Shown here piece after piece: positions 57,293 through 64,000 of a DNA stretch of 64,000 nt (its first letter is position 1; each line of letters begins with the position of its first letter). Origin of the DNA: an uncultured Alphaproteobacteria bacterium (GTDB lineage Bacteria; Pseudomonadota; Alphaproteobacteria; HIMB59; GCA-002718135); the NCBI GenBank assembly GCA_902614395.1, contig CACMKW010000001.1, forward strand, positions 156,489 through 220,488. Direction: 5' to 3'. Under the pieces are notes generated by a model. It ran no database searches and was not told the origin of the DNA. It saw nothing but the letters and a program-made list of their open reading frames with translations. The position numbers and the translations under genes were made by a program.

Positions 57293-58381
57293 ATGAATGA
57301 CACATCTCAAAGTTTCGTTAAATTTGAAAAGATCGATAAAAGTTATGATGGAGAAGTGCTAGTAGTAAAAAACTTAAACCTGGATATTGCTAAGGGTGAG
57401 TTTGTAACAATGTTGGGTCCATCAGGATCAGGTAAAACAACAACTTTGATGATGTTAGCTGGTTTTGAAACACCTACAAACGGTGAAATATTTTTAGATA
57501 CCAAACCAATAAGTAAAATACCGCCCTATGAAAGAGAAATTGGAATGGTTTTTCAAAATTATGCTCTATTTCCTCATATGACAGTTGAAGAAAATTTATC
57601 TTTTCCTTTAGAAGTGAGAAAAATTTCAAAACCTGAAACAAAAGAAAAAGTCCAAAAAGCATTAGACATGGTTGAACTAGGGAATTTTGGTACAAGATTT
57701 CCAGCTCAATTATCTGGAGGTCAGCAGCAAAGAGTAGCTTTAGCAAGAGCATTAGTATTTGAACCTCGACTAGTTTTAATGGATGAACCACTTGGAGCTT
57801 TAGATAAAAATTTGCGTGAACAAATGCAATATGAAATAAAACACATTCACGATAGAATTGGAATTACAGTTGTATATGTTACACACGATCAAAGTGAGGC
57901 ATTGACTATGTCTAACAGAATAGCAGTTTTTAATGATGGAGTAGTTCAACAATTATCGACACCAGATATTTTATATGAAAAACCTGAAAATTCATTTGTT
58001 GCTAAATTTATTGGAGAAAATAATACTCTTAATGGAATGGTTACAGATATAAATGGAGAGACATGTACAGTTGAACTTGATAATGGATTTGGAAAAGTAA
58101 AAGCATTAAAAATTAATGTAAACGAAAAAGGTGATAAAACTCAGCTTTCAATAAGACCAGAGAGAGTTACTATTGATAGCACAAACCCAGAAGCAAATAA
58201 TTTTGAAGGCAAGATATTAGAATTAATTTATTTAGGTGACCATATCAGAGCAAGATTGAACGTTTGTGGCAATAATGAATTCATTGTAAAAGTGCCCAAT
58301 GAGGGAAGTTTTAGTCACAAAGAAGGAGACTTACTAAATTTAAGCTGGAATCCTGATGATGTTCGAGCTTTAGATATTTAA
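57293..58381 (+). CDS. potA: Spermidine/putrescine-type ABC transporter ATP-binding protein (PotA-like)
   Basis: 362 residues from ATG 57293. The upstream frame start at 57251 adds 14 residues (MFSCSYSSFITKYI) with no support. Walker A GPSGSGKTT, Q-loop NYALFPHM, signature LSGGQQQRVALARAL, Walker B LVLMDEPLGALD and switch His in VTHDQSEA. A C-terminal TOBE domain (from ~270) is typical for PotA. First of four transporter genes in the order ATPase, binding protein, permease, permease. No ribosome binding site is evident. Confidence 0.9.
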   Translation: MNDTSQSFVKFEKIDKSYDGEVLVVKNLNLDIAKGEFVTMLGPSGSGKTTTLMMLAGFETPTNGEIFLDTKPISKIPPYEREIGMVFQNYALFPHMTVEENLSFPLEVRKISKPETKEKVQKALDMVELGNFGTRFPAQLSGGQQQRVALARALVFEPRLVLMDEPLGALDKNLREQMQYEIKHIHDRIGITVVYVTHDQSEALTMSNRIAVFNDGVVQQLSTPDILYEKPENSFVAKFIGENNTLNGMVTDINGETCTVELDNGFGKVKALKINVNEKGDKTQLSIRPERVTIDSTNPEANNFEGKILELIYLGDHIRARLNVCGNNEFIVKVPNEGSFSHKEGDLLNLSWNPDDVRALDI

Positions 58382-58474
58382 ATTTTAAATTATCCATACA
58401 TACAGCCATTTTTTTTTGTTTTTAGTACTTTTTTTTAATTACTCTACATGTTATTAAACCATCATTACAGACAT

Positions 58475-58505
58475 AATCTTAAGATTAATTAATTAAAATA
58501 GGAGG
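58475..58505 (+). promoter_or_regulatory. Palindrome and strong ribosome binding site before the ABC binding-protein gene
   Basis: The 130-nt gap after potA carries the perfect 12-bp palindrome AATCTTAAGATT (58475-58486), an AT-rich TTAATTAATTAA run, and AGGAGG (58500-58505) 6 nt before the ATG. The SD is the strongest in this part of the window. Separate expression of the binding protein is likely. Confidence 0.4.
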
Positions 58506-58511
58506 ATATAC

Positions 58512-59615
58512 ATGTCTAAATTTACAAAAGCCTTCTTATTCGCATCTATCATTTTTGCGCCATTTGTAGCTAATGCTGTAACTGTTGCTTCATGGGGTGG
58601 TGCTTATACAGAAAGTCAAAAGAAAGCATATGCTGACACTTATTCTGACCCAAGTTCAATTATTTTTGAAAACTATAACGGTGGTTTAGGTGAAACAAGA
58701 GCTCAAGTTGAAAGTGGAAACGTGACTTGGGACTTAGTTGATGTACTACCAGCTGATGCTATTACTGGTTGTGATGAAGGATTATTTGAAGATATTTCAG
58801 ATGAAATCGCATCAATGGGTGTACCAGGACCTAATGGAGAATCAATTGCAGAAGATATGGAAAATAATGGATTAAATTACCATTCGGGTTGGGACTGTTG
58901 TGTACCACAAATTTTCTGGACTTATGTTGTATTCTACGACCCAGACGCTTTCCCAGGTGAAAAACCTGATAGTATGGCTGACTTTTTTGATGTGGAAAAA
59001 TTTCCAGGCAAAAGAGGTATCCACACTTGGGCTGATGGAATTATTCAGAAAGCTTTAGTTGCAGATGGAGTTGAACCAAATGCAGTACCAACGGTTTTTG
59101 CAAATCAAACTGGTGCAATTGATAGAGCTTTTGAAGTAATGGATAAAATTAAAGATCATGTAGTATTTTGGTCTGCAGGCTCACAACCACTTGAATTAGT
59201 AAAAAGTGGTGAAGTTATAATGGCTGTTGCTTATAATGGTCGTGTTGGTGCAGCTAACCTTGCTGAAGGAGAAAACTTTGAATATATTTGGGAAGGTCAA
59301 GTATTAGACCAAGAGTATTTATGTTTAACAACTGGAGCTCCTAACAGAGATGCTGCTATTGATTTCATGATGCACGCTTCAAGCCCTGAGTCACAAGCTG
59401 AACAGGCAAAATATATTACTTATGGACCAATGAGAGCTTCAGGTATACCTATAATTGAAGCAAACGAACCTTGGGGTCCTGGAGGAGTAGATATTATGCC
59501 TCACATGCCTAACACTCCTGAGCGTTTAAAAGTTTCTATCGTTAATGATCCACAATGGTGGTCAGATAATGGTGCAGAAATTAGTGAACGTTACTCAGCG
59601 TGGATGGGTAACTAA
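58512..59615 (+). CDS. potD: Spermidine/putrescine-type periplasmic binding protein (PotD/PotF-like)
   Basis: 367 residues with a Sec signal peptide: MSKFTKAFLFASIIFAPFVANA, cleavage after ANA at about 22. The mature part starts VTVASWGGAYT, as in PotD/PotF relatives. Four cysteines (GCDEG, WDCCVPQ, YLCLTT) could form disulfides. Mature protein ends YSAWMGN. Substrate (polyamine, opine-like or other) cannot be decided from sequence. A strong ribosome binding site and a terminator right after it suggest high expression relative to the permeases. Confidence 0.88.
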   Translation: MSKFTKAFLFASIIFAPFVANAVTVASWGGAYTESQKKAYADTYSDPSSIIFENYNGGLGETRAQVESGNVTWDLVDVLPADAITGCDEGLFEDISDEIASMGVPGPNGESIAEDMENNGLNYHSGWDCCVPQIFWTYVVFYDPDAFPGEKPDSMADFFDVEKFPGKRGIHTWADGIIQKALVADGVEPNAVPTVFANQTGAIDRAFEVMDKIKDHVVFWSAGSQPLELVKSGEVIMAVAYNGRVGAANLAEGENFEYIWEGQVLDQEYLCLTTGAPNRDAAIDFMMHASSPESQAEQAKYITYGPMRASGIPIIEANEPWGPGGVDIMPHMPNTPERLKVSIVNDPQWWSDNGAEISERYSAWMGN

Positions 59616-59645
59616 GGTTGATAATTTAAATTTACTATTTTAAAG

Positions 59646-59680
59646 TAAAGGCGAGATTTTTCTCGCCTTTATTTATTTTT
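59646..59680 (+). terminator. Rho-independent terminator/attenuator after the binding-protein gene
   Basis: Perfect 11-bp stem TAAAGGCGAGA (59646-59656) / TCTCGCCTTTA (59661-59671), loop TTTT, followed by TTTATTTTT. It is the best terminator in the window. It sits between the binding protein and the permease, so read-through to the permeases is presumably partial. Confidence 0.8.
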
Positions 59681-59690
59681 GGAGGATTGT

Positions 59691-60956
59691 ATTTCTACTT
59701 CTGCATTACTTACAACGGACGGAGTTCCTTTAAAGCAAAGTTTAAAAAAAGCTGAGCGTAAAAATAAATTAAGAGCTTTCTTATTAGTTTTTCCACTATT
59801 ACTTTTTATAATCGTTACGTTTGTTATGCCAATTGGCGATATGCTTTTTAGAAGTGTTGATGATAGTCAAATCAATGGAGTATTTTCAAATACTTTTAAT
59901 GAATATAAAAAATGGGATAAAGAAAAAGACGTACTTCCACCAGAAGAAGTTTATAAAGCTCTTTTTGAAGAACTTGCTTATGGGGAGAAAATACAAATTG
60001 GAAGAGCTTTAACTAGAATGAATTATTCAAAATCAGGTTGGAAAAGTCTGATTAAGACAACTTCTAGAGAAATTAAAAAAGCTGTAAAAAAAGATGAACT
60101 TCCAAATAATTATAAAGAATTTTTAATAAGTGCTAATGATAAATGGGCTGACCCAACTTTTTGGTATGCAATGGGGCAAATGGTGAACAATACTACACCT
60201 ATTTATTATTGGAACGCTCTTGATAGAACTTATGACCAAGATCAAAATGTTGTCATGCAAGATGAAAAAAGACGAATTTATATAAAAACTTGGATTAAGA
60301 CCTTAAAAATAAGTGTTTATGTTACAATTTTTTGTTTAATTCTTGGTTTTCCCGTAGCTCACCTTCTTGCAAATTTACCATTAAGATACAGTAATCTTCT
60401 TATGATTTTTGTTTTACTACCATTTTGGACATCACTTTTAGTACGAACTACTGCTTGGATTGTAATGCTTCAACAAAATGGAGTAATAAATGGAATATTG
60501 GTATGGTTAGGTATTTTGAGTGATGATGGTCGATTACAATTAGTTTATAATGAAACAGGAACTTTAATTGCTATGACACAAATATTGTTACCATTTATGA
60601 TACTTCCTTTGTATAGTGTGATGAGGGTTATCCCAAAAAGTCATATGAGAGCAGCACAAAACTTAGGAGCTAAACCTGCCACTGCTTTTTGGAGAGTATA
60701 TTTACCGCAAACTATACCTGGCATGAGTGCAGGCGGACTACTAGTTTTTGTTTTAGCAATTGGATATTTTATTACTCCTGAATTAGTAGGAGGTAAAGAT
60801 GGAAAATTGATTGGTCATTGGATTGCTTATCATCTTAAAACAACATTAAACTGGGGCTTATGTGCCGCTTTAGGTGCAATTCTTCTTGGTGTAATGCTAA
60901 TATTTTATTGGCTGTATAATAAAATAGTTGGCATAGACAATATTAAGTTAGGATAA
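59691..60956 (+). CDS. potB: Spermidine/putrescine-type ABC transporter permease (PotB-like) with large periplasmic insert
   Basis: Inner-membrane permease, about 421 residues. No ATG, GTG or TTG fits: GGAGG at 59681-59685 points to ATT 59691 (5-nt spacer), while TTG 59679 overlaps the SD. The first membrane helix (LLVFPLLLFIIVTFVMPIGDM) is followed by an unusual ~140-residue soluble insert up to about residue 205, then five more helices with the EAA-like loop PKSHMRAAQNLGAKPATAFWRVYLPQ. E. coli PotB is about 275 residues. Long inserts occur in alphaproteobacterial relatives. Confidence 0.85.
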   Translation: MSTSALLTTDGVPLKQSLKKAERKNKLRAFLLVFPLLLFIIVTFVMPIGDMLFRSVDDSQINGVFSNTFNEYKKWDKEKDVLPPEEVYKALFEELAYGEKIQIGRALTRMNYSKSGWKSLIKTTSREIKKAVKKDELPNNYKEFLISANDKWADPTFWYAMGQMVNNTTPIYYWNALDRTYDQDQNVVMQDEKRRIYIKTWIKTLKISVYVTIFCLILGFPVAHLLANLPLRYSNLLMIFVLLPFWTSLLVRTTAWIVMLQQNGVINGILVWLGILSDDGRLQLVYNETGTLIAMTQILLPFMILPLYSVMRVIPKSHMRAAQNLGAKPATAFWRVYLPQTIPGMSAGGLLVFVLAIGYFITPELVGGKDGKLIGHWIAYHLKTTLNWGLCAALGAILLGVMLIFYWLYNKIVGIDNIKLG

Positions 60957-60959
60957 TTT

Positions 60960-61856
60960 ATGCCACTACCAAGTTACGCAACTCCAGTACAAAGAACTTA
61001 CTACTACGCCTATTTATTTTTTTGTGCTGTAGTTTTCTTTTTTTTAATTGCACCTTTATTTGCTATTATTCCAATATCTTTTAGTGTTTCACCATTTATG
61101 GTTTTTACAGAAGGAATGCTTGCTTGGCCTCCAGATCCAGAAGCATGGTCTTTAAGATGGTATAAAAACATGATAGGTGATTGCAGTGCAGACGTTGTTT
61201 CTTCGACAGTACCTTGCTCTAAGAAATGGATGATTGGTACGGTAAATAGTTTTTATATAGGAATTATCGCAACGATTATTGCTACAACTTTGGGAACATT
61301 AGCTGCATTAGGATTAAGTAGGCCACACATGCCATACAAAGGTTTGATAATGGCAATCTTAATTTCACCAATGATCGTTCCACTAATTATAACAGCTGCA
61401 GGAATGTTCTTCTTTTATGCAAGAATAAATCTTGTTTATACTTTCACAGGTGTAATTCTTGCACACGTCGCTCTTGCTACACCTTTTGTAGTAATAACTG
61501 TAACGGCAACATTAGTTGGTTTCGATATGAATATGGTAAAAGCAGCACAAAGCTTAGGTGCTAAACCAATGAGAACATTTTTTAAAGTCATTATGCCGTT
61601 GATTTTACCAGGTATTATATCAGGAGCTTTATTTGCTTTTATTACATCGTTTGATGAAGTTGTTATAGTTATGTTTATGGCAAGTATTGATCAGTTAACT
61701 ATTCCAAAACAAATGTGGGCCGGAATCAGACAAGAAATTAGCCCTGTTATTTTATGTATGGCAACTTGTTTAGTTCTACTCTCTATATTCCTATTAACTA
61801 CAGTTGAGTTACTTAGAAGAAGGTCTGAAAAACTCAGAGGTATTAAAGCTCGATAA
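60960..61856 (+). CDS. potC: Spermidine/putrescine-type ABC transporter permease (PotC-like)
   Basis: 298 residues, about six membrane helices. The first helix (VVFFFLIAPLFAIIPISF) is followed by an exported loop (GDCSADVVSSTVPCSK) with two cysteines that could pair. EAA-like loop AAQSLGAKPMRTFFKVIMPL interacts with PotA. Starts 3 nt after the PotB-like gene; a DadA-like gene begins 4 nt after it ends. Confidence 0.9.
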   Translation: MPLPSYATPVQRTYYYAYLFFCAVVFFFLIAPLFAIIPISFSVSPFMVFTEGMLAWPPDPEAWSLRWYKNMIGDCSADVVSSTVPCSKKWMIGTVNSFYIGIIATIIATTLGTLAALGLSRPHMPYKGLIMAILISPMIVPLIITAAGMFFFYARINLVYTFTGVILAHVALATPFVVITVTATLVGFDMNMVKAAQSLGAKPMRTFFKVIMPLILPGIISGALFAFITSFDEVVIVMFMASIDQLTIPKQMWAGIRQEISPVILCMATCLVLLSIFLLTTVELLRRRSEKLRGIKAR

Positions 61857-61860
61857 AATA

Positions 61861-63090
61861 GTGAAGAACATTGCTGTTATTGGCGCCGGCATTGTAGGAA
61901 TATGTAGTGCATATTTTTTAAAAAAATCTGGATTTAATGTAACTTTAATTGATAAAGAAAAACCAGGTACAATGACAAGTTTTGGCCATGCCTGTAGTTT
62001 TGCTGATTATGCAAATGTCCCTGTGAATTATCCAGGATTAATTTGGGATATACCTTCAATGTTGCTTAGAAAAGATGGGCCATTAGCAATAGATTTATTT
62101 TATATTTTAAAGAATTTACCTTGGGCAATAAGTTTTTTAAAAAATTGTAACAAAGAAAAGGTTAATGAAATTGCAAGTTCGCTCACCAATTTATTAAAAC
62201 ATTCTCAAATATCTTATGATGAAATTTTTCAAGATGTAGATGTTAGTGAATATATAAGCCATGAAGAAAATCTTTATCTATTTGATTCTAAAAAATCATT
62301 TGAAGATAATGAGTATGCAAATGTTATAAGGAAAAATAATAATGTTAAAGTAAGAAATTTAAATAAAAATGAAGTTAGAGAATTAGAACCAAATATTGCT
62401 GAAGTTTATTATGCAGGTCAAATTTTTACAGGATCTAGACATACCACAAATCCATTAGCTATAAGTAATAAAATTTTTGATAAGTTTTTAGAGTTAGGTG
62501 GTATTTATATCAATCAAAATGTAAAAAATATTATTCAGAAAGAAAAAAAAATAGAATTATGTTTAGAAGATAAAAATTTCTATTTTGATAAAATAATTGT
62601 TAGTACTGGAGCTTGGTCAAATCAAATTGCAAATAAATTTGGAGATAAGTTTCCGCTCGATACTGAAAGAGGTTATCACATTTTATTTGATACAAATGAA
62701 AAGCTTATTAATCGTCCAGTAGCATGGTCAGAATCTGGATTTTATTTGATTCAAATTCATGATGGTATAAGAGCTGCTGGTACTGTTGAAATTGCTGGAT
62801 TAAAAAAACCTCCAAATAAAAAACGTCTTGCAATGATTGAAAGACAATCAAGAAAGGTTTTACCTCAATTACGAGAAGTTAAATCAACATGGATGGGTAG
62901 AAGGCCAACTTTACCAGATTCATTACCTGTTATTGGAAAATCTCAAAACAACAATAATGTTATTTATGCATTTGGACATCAACATGTTGGTTGGACATTA
63001 GGAGCTGTAACTGGAAAAATTATTGATAGTTTATCAAAAGATCAAGTGCCAAATATTAATATTAGCGCTTATGCACCAGATCGATTTTAG
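61861..63090 (+). CDS. FAD-dependent amino acid/amine oxidoreductase (DadA-like)
   Basis: 409 residues from GTG 61861, giving VKNIAVIGAGIVG (MKNIAVIGAG when initiated), 4 nt after the potC stop. The frame is open upstream to 61804 but that would overlap potC and bury the FAD motif. Rossmann motif GAGIVGICSAYFLKKSG, LDTERGYHILF, and ESGFYLIQIHDGIRAAGTVEIAGL are DAO-family features of D-amino acid dehydrogenase DadA. Given the transporter context it could oxidise polyamines or N-methylated amino acids instead. Ends convergent with the aldehyde dehydrogenase (4 nt overlap). Confidence 0.8.
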   Translation: MKNIAVIGAGIVGICSAYFLKKSGFNVTLIDKEKPGTMTSFGHACSFADYANVPVNYPGLIWDIPSMLLRKDGPLAIDLFYILKNLPWAISFLKNCNKEKVNEIASSLTNLLKHSQISYDEIFQDVDVSEYISHEENLYLFDSKKSFEDNEYANVIRKNNNVKVRNLNKNEVRELEPNIAEVYYAGQIFTGSRHTTNPLAISNKIFDKFLELGGIYINQNVKNIIQKEKKIELCLEDKNFYFDKIIVSTGAWSNQIANKFGDKFPLDTERGYHILFDTNEKLINRPVAWSESGFYLIQIHDGIRAAGTVEIAGLKKPPNKKRLAMIERQSRKVLPQLREVKSTWMGRRPTLPDSLPVIGKSQNNNNVIYAFGHQHVGWTLGAVTGKIIDSLSKDQVPNINISAYAPDRF

Positions 63091-64000
63091 ACTAAACTAA
63101 TCCCAACGTTTTTGACTTGAAGGTATGATTTAAGTCCATCTACTCCTTTTTCGCGGCTATATCCTGATTGTTTATAACCTCCAAAGGGTGTTGCATGATT
63201 ACCCGTGAACCATTTATTTACATATACTTGACCAGCTTCTAGTTTACTTGCAGTCCAAGATGCTTTTTTAAGATCTTTTGTAAAAACACCAGCACCTAGT
63301 CCATACTCAGTATCATTAGCGATATCAATTGCTTCTTCTTGATCTTCATATTCAAGAACTGAGAGTACAGGACCAAAAATTTCTTCTCTTGCTACAGTCA
63401 TACTTTGTTTTACATTGTTTAGAACTGTTGGTTCCATAAAATATCCCTCACGTTCTAATCTTTTTCCACCATATGCTGCTTCTGCGCCTTCTTGGATTCC
63501 TGATCTTGCATAACCTTCAACTTTTTGAAGTTGATTTTCTGATATAACTGGAGTTAGGTCTGTATCTTTTTCTATACCAGGTCCAATTTTTAAAGATTTA
63601 CTCATATCAACAAGTTTATCTACTAATTCATCTTTGATTGATTTATGAACTACCAATCTAGACATCGCTGTACAAATTTGTCCTGCAACGCTAAATATTC
63701 CTGAACGTGCACTTTCTAAAACTTCATTTAGATCTGCGTCAGGGTACACTATGCCAGCTGATTTACCACCTAATTCAACTACAGCAGGTATAGCTTTGTC
63801 AGCACAAGCATGAAGAATCTTTTTTCCAGTTGCGACTGAGCCTGTAAATACTACATGATTTACATCTTCATGAGATACAAGATAAGATCCTGCTTCATTT
63901 CCATATCCACAAATTATGTTTATCAATCCTTCAGGTACTCCAGCATTTTGTATTGCTTTAGCAAAAACTGTTGCTGACAAAGGAGTTAATTCTGCAGTTT
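63087..64000 (-). CDS. Aldehyde dehydrogenase family protein (partial, C-terminal part)
   Basis: At least 304 residues, reading through the right window edge (frame open to 64000: ...TAELTPLSATVFAKAI), so the start lies outside and TTG 63980 is not the real start. NAD motif FTGSVATGK, catalytic glutamate in VELGGKSAGIVYPD and the cysteine in VAGQICTAMSRL; ends SYLQVKNVGISLV. In a polyamine context it may be an aminoaldehyde (gamma-aminobutyraldehyde or betaine aldehyde) dehydrogenase, but the sequence alone does not set the substrate. Confidence 0.85.
   Translation of the reverse strand, partial: TAELTPLSATVFAKAIQNAGVPEGLINIICGYGNEAGSYLVSHEDVNHVVFTGSVATGKKILHACADKAIPAVVELGGKSAGIVYPDADLNEVLESARSGIFSVAGQICTAMSRLVVHKSIKDELVDKLVDMSKSLKIGPGIEKDTDLTPVISENQLQKVEGYARSGIQEGAEAAYGGKRLEREGYFMEPTVLNNVKQSMTVAREEIFGPVLSVLEYEDQEEAIDIANDTEYGLGAGVFTKDLKKASWTASKLEAGQVYVNKWFTGNHATPFGGYKQSGYSREKGVDGLKSYLQVKNVGISLV

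Overview
The window is AT-rich, gene-dense DNA from a marine-type, streamlined alphaproteobacterium. The order rlmB / tRNA-Tyr / tRNA-Gly / tuf / tRNA-Trp / secE / nusG / rplKAJL / rpoBC / rpsLG / fusA / S10-spc-alpha, the SoxBDAG sarcosine oxidase and the polyamine-type ABC transporter point to SAR11, HIMB59 or AEGEAN-169-like lineages. I cannot separate these without a tree. Spacers are very short, start codons often overlap stop codons, and I see no IS elements, prophage or CRISPR.

Layout. (1) 1-3443: the 3' end of a formate dehydrogenase alpha gene, a 40-residue lipoprotein, tRNA-Thr, rlmB on the minus strand, then tRNA-Tyr, tRNA-Gly, tuf and tRNA-Trp. (2) 3458-30763: one almost unbroken transcription/translation block from secE to rplQ, including rpoB, rpoC, fusA, secY, adk and rpoA. 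Its only sizeable gaps are the rplJ leader, the rplL-rpoB spacer, and the gaps before rpsL and rpsM; each holds a candidate control element. rpmD (L30) is missing between rpsE and rplO, and there is no tuf between fusA and rpsJ. (3) 30843-37698: rluC, lipB, tRNA-Leu, mgtE, gshA, gshB, bioY and a ROK sugar kinase. (4) 37695-47764: a catabolic island. A GabD/DoeC-type dehydrogenase diverges from a tight eight-gene operon: arginine:glycine amidinotransferase-like, EutA-like, EutB-like, EutC-like, an unassigned fold-II PLP enzyme, an M20 amidohydrolase, a creatinase/ectoine-hydrolase-type M24 protein and a proline-racemase-family protein. (5) 47841-52901: soxBDAG, the heterotetrameric sarcosine oxidase. 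(6) 52976-55326: two unknown genes on the minus strand, the downstream one resembling DUF3726. (7) 55381-64000: an M19 dipeptidase-like protein with lost metal ligands, an EamA exporter, a spermidine/putrescine-type ABC importer, a DadA-like oxidoreductase and a partial aldehyde dehydrogenase.

How it fits together. The right half looks devoted to scavenging dissolved organic nitrogen (methylated amines, polyamines, compatible solutes or guanidino compounds), oxidising them to glycine, C1 units and semialdehydes. The formate dehydrogenase at the left edge could finish C1 oxidation. The strongest candidate for something undescribed is the operon at 39190-47764. It follows the eutA-B-C-D gene order of ectoine catabolism but replaces or lacks EutE, DoeD, transporter and regulator genes, and adds an amidinotransferase, an extra PLP enzyme and a Ser/Cys proline-racemase homologue. 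Its M24 protein resembles creatinase at least as well as DoeA.
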